From: Lactobacillus sp.
GTDB taxonomy: Bacteria > Bacillota > Bacilli > Lactobacillales > Lactobacillaceae
DNA: 64,000 nucleotides
Direction of reading: 5' to 3'
NCBI GenBank assembly: GCA_022483245.1
Contig: JAKVNR010000001.1
Location: 868,001-932,000 of the forward strand
A model generated the notes under the pieces. It searched no databases. It saw only the letters and a list, made by a program, of their open reading frames with translations, and had not been told where the DNA came from. Made by a program: the position numbers and the translations under genes. Numbering within the stretch: the stretch's first letter is position 1; every line of letters starts with the position of its first letter. Shown piece after piece: positions 39,492 through 48,618 of the stretch.

Positions 39492-39577
39492 ATAAAAACG
39501 CTCCTCATTACAAGATTAAGTTTTCACTGCCCTTCATTTTAGGGTAAAATTGTTCAGAAGACAAAGGAATGATAAAA

Positions 39578-39976
39578 ATGAATGAATCAACCGAACAAAT
39601 TTATTTCATTAATCAGCTGTACCATGATTTTATCCTGCCTGATATTCTTGGCGAAGACACCCCTGACATTCTTTACTGGGCAGGCAAACATGTTGCACGC
39701 AAATACGAATTGAGTAACCTCGACGATTTAACACAATTTTTTGCAATGGCTGGTTTTGGTCAATTAGAGCAGGTTAAAGAAACTAGGCGGCAAGTTATCT
39801 TCCAACTCAGCGGTCAAAGTGTGACCGACAGATTAGCCAGTCAAAACAATGATTTTGCCCTTGAAAGTGGCATTGTAGCAGAAGCAGTGCAATTGGAAAA
39901 AGAACGTGAAGCAGAAGCAGCTTTTAGCCCGGCTAAGCATCAAAAAGGCGTGCAAATCACAGTTCAATTTGATTAA
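39578..39976 (+). CDS. YslB-like (DUF2507) protein
   Basis: A 132-residue protein of the DUF2507/YslB family. DILYWAGKHVARKYELSNLDDLTQFFAMAGFG is the conserved segment; the family has a V4R-like fold and unknown function. AAGGA is 10 bases before the ATG at 39578; the in-frame ATG at 39569 is too close. It is monocistronic and convergent with trxA. Confidence 0.85.
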   Translation: MNESTEQIYFINQLYHDFILPDILGEDTPDILYWAGKHVARKYELSNLDDLTQFFAMAGFGQLEQVKETRRQVIFQLSGQSVTDRLASQNNDFALESGIVAEAVQLEKEREAEAAFSPAKHQKGVQITVQFD

Positions 39977-39989
39977 TTTTTGACAAGCT

Positions 39990-40027
39990 AAAAGGACTTA
40001 GTCTTTCAAACGACCAAGTCCTTTTTT
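39990..40027. terminator. Bidirectional terminator between yslB-like gene and trxA
   Basis: AAAAGGACTT pairs with AAGTCCTTTT, with a GTC/GAC inner extension and a T-run on the + strand. Confidence 0.85.
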
Positions 40028-40033
40028 CGTGCC

Positions 40034-40348
40034 CTAATCGGCAGTATATTCATCTAATAAATCGTTCAACCGTTCCTTTGGCGTATAGCCAGTTAAACGG
40101 TCAACGATTTTACCATCTTTTTTAATAATCAAAGTCGGAATTGCCATGATTCCTAACATACGAGGTGTTTCTTTGTTTTGATCAACATCCATCTTAAAGA
40201 ATTCAACATCTTGACGTTCTTCAGCTAATTGATCAATGACTGGGCTTTGAATCCGGCATGGACCACACCATGTTGCCCAAAAATCCGTTAAAGTTACACC
40301 TTGCTTAGTAGCTTCATCAAAAGTTTGATCAGTAATTTCTGTTACCAT
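40034..40348 (-). CDS. trxA: Thioredoxin
   Basis: A 104-residue protein disulfide reductant. The redox site WCGPC is at residues 27-31 and the cis-proline is in MAIPTLII. Length and fold are canonical. It starts after GAGGAACG and lies 61 bases downstream of mutS2, as in many Firmicutes. Confidence 0.95.
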   Translation of the reverse strand: MVTEITDQTFDEATKQGVTLTDFWATWCGPCRIQSPVIDQLAEERQDVEFFKMDVDQNKETPRMLGIMAIPTLIIKKDGKIVDRLTGYTPKERLNDLLDEYTAD

Positions 40349-40409
40349 CGTTGTTCCTCGCTTTCTGATTTAATCCTATCATCCCACTTACTTTTTGCAA
40401 GTAAAATGC

Positions 40410-42758
40410 TTACCGAAGCTTCACAATGGTCGCACCATTACCGCCTTGGTTGGCTGGTGCATAATTAAAACTTTTGACATGCTTGCTAGACCGCAAATAC
40501 TTCCAGACACCTTGCCGAACAGCACCGGTTCCGATCCCATGAATAATCGTTACAGTATCTAGTCCGGCTAGCAAAGCTGAATCAAGGTAACGATCTAGAT
40601 CAGTAATTGCCTCTTCATAACGCTCGCCGCGTAAATCGAGTTCGCTTTTAGCACTGGTTCGTGACAAACCACGAGTAGCCGAAACTTCCCTAGTCGGTTC
40701 TGGTTGCTGATTTTGGGTAGTTTTTTCTAAGTCGCGATCATTGACTTTAACTTTTAAAATCCCAATTTGTACTTCATATTCGTGAGCTGATAATTGCCCG
40801 ACAACATGGCCAGTTTGACCATATGACAAGACTTTAACTAAGTCTCCCACTGCTACCTGGTGACGCTTTTTGGCACGCTGCAAGACCTTATTATGTGCCA
40901 AATTATAGGTTTCTTCTTGTAAACGATTAAGCTTGCCTTTAGCTTCAATTAATTTATTTTCCGGAACATTACCTTGCTGCTGCTCTAATTCAGCAATTAT
41001 TTGTTCTGCCTGGCGCCGTTTTTTAGCCACCACTTGGTCAGCTCGCTGCTGAGCATAAGCTAGCTGTTTTTGCTCGCGCTGCTGCAAAATATCAAGTCCA
41101 TCGCGCAGCTGCTTCACCAATTTTCGGCTAGCAGTCAAGCTGTCTGCTAATTCTGCCCTTTTTTTCGTAGCTTGCCGAGTCTGTTCATTTAAGCGCTCAA
41201 TCATCCGATTTAAGTCGGAGTCATTATCTGACATCAGAGCTTCAGCCTGCTGAACAACTTCGTCTTTCATCCCTAATCGACGAGCAATTGCAAAGGCGTT
41301 ACTTTGCCCAGGGATACCTAATTGCAAACGGTAAGTTGGAGCAAGCGTATGCAGATCAAATTCCATCGAGGCATTGCTAGTTTTAGGCCTGTTATAACCA
41401 TACAACTTCAATTCAGGGTAGTGGGTAGTCACCATAATTTCAGGCTCTTGCTCGCGCAAACTATCTAAAATTGCAATCGCCAGCCGGGCACCTTCTTCTG
41501 GGTCGGTCCCCGCACCCAATTCATCAATCAAGACCAAACTGCGCTGGTCGACTGACTGCATGATTTGAATAATATTATCAATATGCGAAGAAAAAGTACT
41601 CAGTGATTGTGCAATTGATTGCTCATCACCAATATCAGCAAAAATCTGGTCAAAGACGCCAACTTGGCTACCTTCTGAAGCAGGAATAAACAAACCTGAT
41701 TGAGCCATTAGTTGCAGCAAACCGACTGTTTTTAGGGTAATAGTTTTACCACCGGTGTTTGGACCAGTGATGAGTAGAGTGTTGATTTCTCCGCCTAAAC
41801 GAATATCATTGGGTACTACTTTTTCTGGATCGATTAAGGGATGACGAGCTTGCCGCAAAATAATTTCATTTTTGGCACTTAGTTTTGGTTCACTAGCGCG
41901 CATTTTTTTAGCAAGTTTTGCTTTAGCGCTAATAAAGTCCAAACTTGTTAAAGCTTGTTGGATTCGTGCTAGCTCTGATTGATAATTACCGGCTAAATTA
42001 GACAGGTGGCGCAAGATTCGGCTAATTTCTTGTTTTTCTTGAGCAAACAAATTTTGCTGCCGGTTATTTAAATCGACCACTGCCGCCGGTTCAATATACA
42101 GAGTTTGGCCTGACGCACTTTGGTCATGAACCACGCCGCCAAATTTAGCACGAAATTCTTGCTTAACTGGTAACACATAGCGCTCGTCACGAATAGTTAA
42201 AATGTTTTCTGACAAATACTTGCTGGTTGAGCCTTGCAAATAACGATTCATTTGCATTTTAATTTCAGCCGCATTTTTAGTCAAACTATCACGGACAGTA
42301 GCCAACTTAGCCGAAGCATGGTCTAAAATGGTGCCATCATATTCTATTGAATGTTGCAAAGCCTGCAGCAAATCAGCAGGCACTTCCAAATCGGCTAGTA
42401 AAGCAGCAATTGCCGTCAAATCCACTTCATCAATATTGCTAGTAAATGCTTCCACATCTTTTGCCATCGTCAGTACTAGCAGCATATTGCCCAGCTCTGA
42501 GCGGTTAAGCGCAGCGCGGACATGAAGACGCTCTAAACTTGCCTGCAAGCTAACAAAATTCGTGATCGGCAATTGTCCTTTCACTCGCAAAACATTGCTC
42601 AGAGCCCAAGTTTGATCCAATTCCTGCTGAACTGTGGCCTGATCCGGGCTTGGCGTTAAGCCCATAGCCATCTGCTTAGCTGGGTCAGTCACCGCACAAT
42701 CTGCTAATTGTGTTAAGATGGCTGGAAATTCCAAGATATTTAAAATTTTTGTTTTCAT
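40410..42758 (-). CDS. mutS2: Endonuclease MutS2
   Basis: A 782-residue MutS-type ATPase that lacks the mismatch-recognition domains. It has a central clamp, the ATPase domain (Walker A GPNTGGKT near residue 330, LIDELGAGTDPEEGA), a long coiled coil and a C-terminal Smr nuclease domain (LDLRGERYEEAITDLDRYLD, IIHGIGTGAVRQGV). It is implicated in suppressing recombination and in ribosome rescue quality control in related bacteria. It is followed by trxA. Confidence 0.95.
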   Translation of the reverse strand: MKTKILNILEFPAILTQLADCAVTDPAKQMAMGLTPSPDQATVQQELDQTWALSNVLRVKGQLPITNFVSLQASLERLHVRAALNRSELGNMLLVLTMAKDVEAFTSNIDEVDLTAIAALLADLEVPADLLQALQHSIEYDGTILDHASAKLATVRDSLTKNAAEIKMQMNRYLQGSTSKYLSENILTIRDERYVLPVKQEFRAKFGGVVHDQSASGQTLYIEPAAVVDLNNRQQNLFAQEKQEISRILRHLSNLAGNYQSELARIQQALTSLDFISAKAKLAKKMRASEPKLSAKNEIILRQARHPLIDPEKVVPNDIRLGGEINTLLITGPNTGGKTITLKTVGLLQLMAQSGLFIPASEGSQVGVFDQIFADIGDEQSIAQSLSTFSSHIDNIIQIMQSVDQRSLVLIDELGAGTDPEEGARLAIAILDSLREQEPEIMVTTHYPELKLYGYNRPKTSNASMEFDLHTLAPTYRLQLGIPGQSNAFAIARRLGMKDEVVQQAEALMSDNDSDLNRMIERLNEQTRQATKKRAELADSLTASRKLVKQLRDGLDILQQREQKQLAYAQQRADQVVAKKRRQAEQIIAELEQQQGNVPENKLIEAKGKLNRLQEETYNLAHNKVLQRAKKRHQVAVGDLVKVLSYGQTGHVVGQLSAHEYEVQIGILKVKVNDRDLEKTTQNQQPEPTREVSATRGLSRTSAKSELDLRGERYEEAITDLDRYLDSALLAGLDTVTIIHGIGTGAVRQGVWKYLRSSKHVKSFNYAPANQGGNGATIVKLR

Positions 42759-42782
42759 AATTAAAGATTCATCCTAATGCGC

Positions 42783-42808
42783 AAAAAAGCCCGCTAAGGG
42801 CTTTTTTA
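42783..42808 (-). terminator. Terminator after cvpA
   Basis: On the minus strand AAAAAAGCCC/TTAGC/GGGCTTTTTT-type arms pair closely just after the cvpA stop. mutS2 starts 25 bases further on, so read-through or a hidden promoter must supply it. Confidence 0.8.
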
Positions 42809-42811
42809 ATG

Positions 42812-43354
42812 CTAAATATTTGTGACAAATAAGTTAATAAAGAATGGGGTAATGCCTGGCGAGAACTTCAGCAAAGCATTGGCTGCGATCGAATGACTGA
42901 GTGCGGTTTGCAAACCAGGAAATGGTAATGTAGATAGCAAAAATAAGAATAAGTAGCACCCAATCTGGGTCATAATTACCGAGATCAAAATGCTGGCCCA
43001 TTTATCAATTTGCGGTTCACCAGTAATGAATTGTAAGTTGCCAAAGCCTGACATTACTAAATGCCATAAAGCAAAACAAATAACAAATACAATCGCAAAA
43101 GCAAAAGCAGCATAAAAACTCTTGTCCAGTTTTAACCCTGCTGTTTGATCAAAGAAAGCAAATTTACTGGCCCGACTAGCTGATGGATACGGTATCCACA
43201 ATGTAATCGCTTGACCAATTGGACGATACAGCAAAGTTGCCACTAACAGTGACAAAGCAAAACCAACAGCTGTCAAAGCTTCCAGAGCTAAGCCGCGCCG
43301 ATAGGCAACATAACCAAAATATACAAAAATAATTAAAATTAATAAAGTTACCAT
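42812..43354 (-). CDS. CvpA-family membrane protein
   Basis: A 180-residue protein with four predicted membrane segments and the CvpA-like N-terminus GYVAYRRGLALEALTAVGFALSLLVATLLYRPIGQ. Family members are linked to colicin V production in E. coli; their role in lactobacilli is unclear. It is located directly upstream of mutS2, the common Firmicutes arrangement. Confidence 0.85.
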   Translation of the reverse strand: MVTLLILIIFVYFGYVAYRRGLALEALTAVGFALSLLVATLLYRPIGQAITLWIPYPSASRASKFAFFDQTAGLKLDKSFYAAFAFAIVFVICFALWHLVMSGFGNLQFITGEPQIDKWASILISVIMTQIGCYLFLFLLSTLPFPGLQTALSHSIAANALLKFSPGITPFFINLFVTNI

Positions 43355-43368
43355 TGTACCTTCAAGAC

Positions 43369-43400
43369 AAAAAAGACTGGTGAGCCAGTCTTTTCTTTTT
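43369..43400 (-). terminator. Terminator after the DUF1292 gene
   Basis: AAAAAAGACTGG pairs with CCAGTCTTTT. On the minus strand it is followed by a T-rich tract. Confidence 0.82.
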
Positions 43401-43695
43401 AATTGCCGCTTAAACGATCATCTGACATGAAGGTGTTCAGCACGCCTTCAACCATCTGCCACTCTTCATCGCTTTCAATTTCATGCAAATCTGAACTGGT
43501 TACATCGCCATCAGCATCTGCATCGTAGCTAAAAGCTTGCACTTCAATATCATCGTTATCCTCATCAGCTGCTGGATATAACAGTACATATGATTTATCA
43601 AAAGTGTCCGAATGGAAGGTAAAAAGAATTTCATACAATTCTTCATGACCGTTCTCATCGACTAAAGTAATTTGTGCATCGCTATCTTGCGCCAT
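43399..43695 (-). CDS. DUF1292 family protein
   Basis: A 98-residue, highly acidic soluble protein. ITLVDENGHEELYEILFTF and YVLLYPAADEDNDDIEVQAF match the DUF1292/YrzB family. Function is unknown, but the gene is nearly always next to ruvX and ireB in Firmicutes, as here. It starts 3 bases after the ruvX stop. Confidence 0.9.
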   Translation of the reverse strand: MAQDSDAQITLVDENGHEELYEILFTFHSDTFDKSYVLLYPAADEDNDDIEVQAFSYDADADGDVTSSDLHEIESDEEWQMVEGVLNTFMSDDRLSGN

Positions 43696-43697
43696 GT

Positions 43698-44126
43698 CTA
43701 ATCCTTTCGATGAGCATCTAAATAATTTTGCAGAATCAACACCGCAGCCATTTGGTCGACAACCTCTTTACGGCGGTGTCGATCATGGATGCCGGCCTCT
43801 TCAATCAAAACACGATCGCTCTCCACCGTGGTTAACCGTTCGTCATTGTAATAAACTGGTAAGCCAAATTTTTGTTTCAATCTTGCACCATATTGTTGGG
43901 AACGTTCAACTGAAGCACCACTTTGACCATTCAGTTCCTTAGGTAGGCCTAACACAAAACCAGTTGGTTCATATTGACGCACTAATTTTTTTAGCGATCG
44001 TATGCCAAAATTATGACGTTGCTCATCAATCGCAATTGTTGTCACTTTTTGAGCAGTAATGCCTAATGGATCACTAACGGCTACTCCTACGGTTTTAGAG
44101 CCGATATCAAGGCCTAACAGACGCAT
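43698..44126 (-). CDS. ruvX: Holliday junction resolvase-like protein RuvX (YqgF)
   Basis: A 142-residue RNase H-fold nuclease. [33 protein letters not shown] and YNDERLTTVESDRVL are the family motifs holding the acidic catalytic residues. Homologues act in 16S rRNA 5' maturation in E. coli. The ATG overlaps the stop codon of the IreB-like gene. Confidence 0.95.
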   Translation of the reverse strand: MRLLGLDIGSKTVGVAVSDPLGITAQKVTTIAIDEQRHNFGIRSLKKLVRQYEPTGFVLGLPKELNGQSGASVERSQQYGARLKQKFGLPVYYNDERLTTVESDRVLIEEAGIHDRHRRKEVVDQMAAVLILQNYLDAHRKD

Positions 44127-44383
44127 TACTTATCCTTACCTAAGTACGATTTCACCAATTCTTCAATGATTTCATCGCGTTCATGTTTCAAGATCAAATT
44201 ACGAGCGTCATTATGCCGTGGAATGTAAGCGGGGTCGCCAGACAGCAAGTAACCAACAATTTGGTTGATTGGACTGTAGCCCTTCTCTTCCAAAGCGCTA
44301 TAGACATCTTGCAATGTGTCATAAACGTTCTTGCCTTTATTTTGATTAAAATCAAAATGCATAGTTTTATCCAAAGAACTCAT
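44126..44383 (-). CDS. IreB family (DUF965) regulatory phosphoprotein
   Basis: An 85-residue protein nearly fully alignable to the IreB/YrzL family, for example [20 protein letters not shown] and [20 protein letters not shown]. In enterococci IreB is phosphorylated by the Ser/Thr kinase IreK and affects cephalosporin resistance. The ATG at 44383 lies 9-10 bases after GGGGG; the ATG at 44392 is too close. It is the first gene of the ireB-ruvX-DUF1292 group, downstream of alaS. Confidence 0.92.
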   Translation of the reverse strand: MSSLDKTMHFDFNQNKGKNVYDTLQDVYSALEEKGYSPINQIVGYLLSGDPAYIPRHNDARNLILKHERDEIIEELVKSYLGKDK

Positions 44384-44444
44384 TTTCTGCATGCCCCCTT
44401 ATTAAAATAATTCTACTTGAAATCAGTTGTGAACACAATTAATT

Positions 44445-47084
44445 TTAACTACGCGCAACTAGGTCCTTAATTGCTTGCAAGGCTTTTGGCAAGCCAGCTG
44501 GGTTCTTGCCGCCGGCTTGAGCCATATTTGGACGGCCACCACCGCCACCACCAAAGTCGCTAGCTACTTCTTTAATCAAATTGCCGGCCTTCAATCCTTG
44601 GTCTAGGGCGGTTTGATCCAAAGCGATAACCATATTTGCCTTGCCGTTAATGTCAGCTGCTAAGGCTAAAACGTTTGAATGTTGGCCGTTCTTCCAATTA
44701 TCAGCTAATTCACGCAAGTCGTTCATGCTTTCTGCTGAAACTTGTTCAGCAATCACCGTTAACTTGCCTGCTTGTTCAGCTTTGTCAAAAATTGAACCAG
44801 CCTTAGCTTTATTGATTTGAGCTTTCAAGGCAGCGATTTCTTTGTGGCTATCATGCAAGTCAGCTTCTAAGCTGTCCAATTTAGTCTTAATTTCTTCTGG
44901 CTTAGTTGCTTTAACATCAGCTTGCAATTCATCAAGCAGCGCTGAGCGATTAGCTAAGAACTGGTAGGCCTTGCGTGAGGTGACGGCTTCAATCCGCCGC
45001 ATCCCGGCACCAACCGCAGATTCAGACATAATCTTGAAGATGCCGATTTGGCTGGTATTGCTGCAGTGAGTACCACCACAGAATTCAGTTGAAAAGTCGC
45101 CCATTTGCACTACCCGGACATGATCGCCATATTTGCCATTAAACAAGGCTAATGCGCCCATCTTTTTACCAGTTTCTGGGTCCGTAATAGTTGTCTTAAC
45201 TTCAATTGCTTCCCAAATCTTTTGGTTAACCAGTTTTTCGACTGTCTTTAGTTCGCGCGGAGTCATTGGATCCATGGCAGTAAAGTCAAAGCGCAGGTAA
45301 TCTGGTTCTACCAAACTGCCGGCTTGGTGAGTATGGGTACCCAAAACTTGACGCAAAGCTGAGTGCAATAAGTGGGTAGCTGAGTGAGAATGACGCAATC
45401 CTTCCCGCCGCTCGCGGTCGATCTTCAACACATAAGTTTCACCAGTCTGCATTGGCAGGACTAATTCAACAAAGTGCAAGTTTTGATCATTTGGCGCGTG
45501 TTGAACATCAACAACTTTAGCAACTAGTTCACCGTCTTGATTGTAAATATCGCCTCGGTCTGCCACTTGTCCGCCGCGTTCAGCGTAAAATGGAGTTTTA
45601 TCGAAAACTAAAGTTGCTCGTTCGCCATCTGCGCGTTTGACCAATTTATCATCGACCACGATGTCCAGCAGTTTAGCTTGCTTTTCTTCGTAAACCCCGT
45701 ACTCAAATTCTGACTTGTCTTTCAAGTTCATCAATGTCACATCTTGTGAGCCCATTGATTGCAAGTTGCCACGAGCTTTGCGAGCCCGTTCTTTTTGAGC
45801 CTTCATTTCAGCGTCGAAGCCCTTTTTATCCACTTGCAAGCCAGCATCTTGAGCAGCTTCAAAGGTTAATTCAAATGGGAAACCATAAGTATCAAACAGT
45901 TTGAAGGCATCAGAACCAGCAATCATCTTGCTGCCATCTTGCTTAGCCTTGGCAATTAAATCATCCAGCAAAGTCAAGCCGGAAGCCAAGGTTGTTTGGA
46001 AACGTTCTTCTTCGTTTTTAATAACTTTGGCAATAAAGTCTTTTTGATCAATCACTTCTGGATAGTGTGATTGCATAATTTCGCCAACTACTGGGACCAG
46101 CTTGTACAAGAATGAGCCCTTGATTCCTAAGCGCTGGCCATTTAAATCAGCCCGCCGGATCAAACGACGCATAACATAGCCGCGGCCCGAGTTGGATGGC
46201 AAAGCACCATCGGCAATAGCAAATGAAACCGCTCTGACGTGGTCAGCAATGATCTTAAAGGCGATCATATCGTTTTTGTCAGTTCCATATTTTTTGCCAG
46301 CAGTCATTTTTTCAGTGGCATGAATAATTGGTAGGAAGAGGTCGGTTTCAAAGTTAGTTGGTGCGTCTTGCAAAATCGACACAACCCGTTCTAAGCCCAT
46401 CCCGGTATCAATATTCTTGTGCGGCTGGTCAACGTAACGGCCATCTGCTAAGTGGTTGTATTGTGAGAACACAATATTCCAAATTTCTAAGTAACGGGCA
46501 TTTTCACCACCAGGATAGTTTTCTGGATCGTCTTCAGCCACATCATTATTTTCTTGACCACGGTCATAGAAAATTTCCGTATCAGGACCACAAGGACCTT
46601 CACCAATATCCCAGAAGTTGTCTTCCAATTTGACAATATGATCTTCTGGCATCCCAGCATCCATCCAGGTTTTCAGCGAATCAGTATCTTTTGGATAGAT
46701 CGTGCAGTAAAGCTTGCTGGCATCCAAATCAAGCCAATCAGGACTAGTTAAAAATTCCCAGGCCCAGTGAATTGCTTCATCTCTGAAGTAATCACCAACC
46801 GAAAAGTTACCCAGCATTTCAAAGAATGTTTGGTGACGAGCAGTTTTACCAACATTTTCAATATCGTTAGTCCGGATTGATTTTTGTGAGCTGGTCAACC
46901 GGTGATTCTTTGGAACAACCGAACCATCGAAGTACTTCTTCATCGTTGCCACACCAGAGTTGATCCACAACAAAGTTGGGTCATCTTGCGGAATTAAAGA
47001 TGCACTTGGTACGATCGTGTGTCCATGTTCCTTGAAAAAGTCTAAAAACAACTGCCGAAATTCAGAACTAGTCAGTTTTTTCAT
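44445..47084 (-). CDS. alaS: Alanyl-tRNA synthetase
   Basis: Charges tRNA-Ala. The 879-residue protein has the class II core with MLGNFSVGDYF near residue 88, the editing-domain histidines in HSATHLLHSALRQVLG, the cysteine/histidine site in FCGGTHCSNTSQIG, and the C-terminal GGGGGGRPNMAQAGG. It is controlled by a T-box leader. Confidence 0.97.
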   Translation of the reverse strand: MKKLTSSEFRQLFLDFFKEHGHTIVPSASLIPQDDPTLLWINSGVATMKKYFDGSVVPKNHRLTSSQKSIRTNDIENVGKTARHQTFFEMLGNFSVGDYFRDEAIHWAWEFLTSPDWLDLDASKLYCTIYPKDTDSLKTWMDAGMPEDHIVKLEDNFWDIGEGPCGPDTEIFYDRGQENNDVAEDDPENYPGGENARYLEIWNIVFSQYNHLADGRYVDQPHKNIDTGMGLERVVSILQDAPTNFETDLFLPIIHATEKMTAGKKYGTDKNDMIAFKIIADHVRAVSFAIADGALPSNSGRGYVMRRLIRRADLNGQRLGIKGSFLYKLVPVVGEIMQSHYPEVIDQKDFIAKVIKNEEERFQTTLASGLTLLDDLIAKAKQDGSKMIAGSDAFKLFDTYGFPFELTFEAAQDAGLQVDKKGFDAEMKAQKERARKARGNLQSMGSQDVTLMNLKDKSEFEYGVYEEKQAKLLDIVVDDKLVKRADGERATLVFDKTPFYAERGGQVADRGDIYNQDGELVAKVVDVQHAPNDQNLHFVELVLPMQTGETYVLKIDRERREGLRHSHSATHLLHSALRQVLGTHTHQAGSLVEPDYLRFDFTAMDPMTPRELKTVEKLVNQKIWEAIEVKTTITDPETGKKMGALALFNGKYGDHVRVVQMGDFSTEFCGGTHCSNTSQIGIFKIMSESAVGAGMRRIEAVTSRKAYQFLANRSALLDELQADVKATKPEEIKTKLDSLEADLHDSHKEIAALKAQINKAKAGSIFDKAEQAGKLTVIAEQVSAESMNDLRELADNWKNGQHSNVLALAADINGKANMVIALDQTALDQGLKAGNLIKEVASDFGGGGGGRPNMAQAGGKNPAGLPKALQAIKDLVARS

Positions 47085-47286
47085 TGTTTACTCCCAAAAT
47101 AAAAACACTGCTGCTAAAGCAAGGACGCTACTTGCGCGGTACCACCTTGTTTGCAACAGTGTTTGTTACCTCTTTTTATTTTTTAAATTAAAAACTGCTA
47201 AAGGAGCACCAATAAACAATTTTTAGGCCTTCACACCCACTGGCCCTCGCTGGAAAAAATTTATTTTATTAGCATATCTTTAGTCG
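47085..47286 (-). promoter_or_regulatory. T-box leader of alaS
   Basis: The conserved T-box AAGGTGGTACCGCG lies at 47135-47148 on the minus strand. It is followed by a terminator in which AAACACTGTTGC pairs with GCAGCAGTGTTT, then TTTATTTT. Upstream is a stem I with an apical GGGCCAGTGGGTG-type region. GCT near 47213-47215 is a plausible specifier codon for alanine. Uncharged tRNA-Ala would promote read-through into alaS. Confidence 0.9.
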
Positions 47287-47292
47287 GTTGTT

Positions 47293-47320
47293 ATCATACT
47301 ACTTTTTAAGCAGAAATCAA
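47293..47320 (-). promoter_or_regulatory. alaS promoter
   Basis: TTGATT (47315-47320) and TATGAT (47293-47298) are separated by 16 bases on the minus strand. The start near 47286 gives the T-box leader of about 200 bases. Confidence 0.6.
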
Positions 47321-47325
47321 GCTTT

Positions 47326-48618
47326 TTAGCGGCGACGCTTAGCTCGCTTGACCGCCTGTTTAATCTTACGGCGATAGCCTGGTTTGCGTTTACGCTGCTG
47401 TTTTTTAACAAAACCGTTTAACTGACCATTATAATTGTCTCGCCGTGGACGGCGCCGCTGACGAGCTTGATATGGCTTACGGGCAACTAAAGCACCATTT
47501 TTCAGGGTCATGAAATTAAACTTTACCCCTTGGCTAATTAACTGCTCAATTTGCGGTAATTCTTCTTCAGTCGTCAGCGTAATAGCAGTACCGTTTAAAC
47601 CATTGCGGCCAGTTCGGCCAATGCGGTGAATCACAAACTCTAAGTCACGCGGCAATTCATAGTTAATGACGAGGCTAACGCCCGGAAGATCAATCCCGCG
47701 CGCTGCTAAATCAGTTGCGACTACGTATTGATACTGACCTAACTCGACTTGTCGCAAGGTACGTTTACGTTCGCGCTCCGTAATTCCACCGTGAATTTTA
47801 GCAACTTTCAAGCCGCGCTTTTGCAAATACTCTGTTAACTGATCAACAGTCTTTTTAGTATTCGCAAAAATCAAAGCCAGGTAAGGCTGTCCAAGCGTCA
47901 ATAGTTGATAGAGTAAATTTTGCCTATCTTGCGCGCCAACATCTACTAAATCATTTTCAATCGTTGGTGCAATCACGGCCGGATTATCAATCACTACAAA
48001 ACTAGTGTCACGAATGTATTTATGCAGGAAATTGCGCAGCTTGACTGGAATGGTGGCTGAAAAAGCCGCAAAAACGCTAGTTTTCGGCAAGCGCTGCTTA
48101 ATCTGATCAATCGTTTGCAAAAAGCCTAGATCCATCGTCATGTCAGCTTCATCAACCACAAAAAAGCGTACATGTTCAAAATTAAGAATCTTCTTCGTGG
48201 CAAAATCTTCTAGCCGACCTGGTGTAGCAATGACTAATTGCGGATTTGTCCGAGCAAGTTTTTGCTCTTGCCGGCTGCGATCATTACCGCCACTCAGCTT
48301 TTCAATTTGAATCTGCAAACCACTGGCATCCCGCAATTGACGGCTTACTTGATAAATTTGCTCAACTAATTCTCGGCTAGGAGCAGTTATCACTGCTTGC
48401 ACATGATGCAAGTTTTCATCTAACTGGTTAAAAATTGGCACCAAATAAGCATGCGTTTTGCCAGACCCAGTCATCGCCTGCACTACAACTGCCTGGTCTG
48501 CCAAGAGCAGGGGGATAACTTTTTCCTGGACAGGTGTTGGCGTTTTAAAGCCGATTTTTTGCAGGCCTTGGCGTAAAGCCGGTTTCAATGCTTCATCGGT
48601 AAAAATACTAGTCGACAT
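47326..48618 (-). CDS. DEAD-box RNA helicase (CshB-like)
   Basis: A 430-residue ATP-dependent RNA helicase. Motifs in order: Q motif near residue 27, Walker A AMTGSGKT, VVDEADMTMD (DEAD box), SAT in FSATIP, and the C-terminal ATDLAARGIDLPG and HRIGRTGRNG. The C-terminal about 50 residues are very basic, as in CshB-type helicases for cold adaptation and ribosome assembly. I chose the ATG at 48618, which begins the family sequence and overlaps the end of nrnA by 11 bases. Confidence 0.93.
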   Translation of the reverse strand: MSTSIFTDEALKPALRQGLQKIGFKTPTPVQEKVIPLLLADQAVVVQAMTGSGKTHAYLVPIFNQLDENLHHVQAVITAPSRELVEQIYQVSRQLRDASGLQIQIEKLSGGNDRSRQEQKLARTNPQLVIATPGRLEDFATKKILNFEHVRFFVVDEADMTMDLGFLQTIDQIKQRLPKTSVFAAFSATIPVKLRNFLHKYIRDTSFVVIDNPAVIAPTIENDLVDVGAQDRQNLLYQLLTLGQPYLALIFANTKKTVDQLTEYLQKRGLKVAKIHGGITERERKRTLRQVELGQYQYVVATDLAARGIDLPGVSLVINYELPRDLEFVIHRIGRTGRNGLNGTAITLTTEEELPQIEQLISQGVKFNFMTLKNGALVARKPYQARQRRRPRRDNYNGQLNGFVKKQQRKRKPGYRRKIKQAVKRAKRRR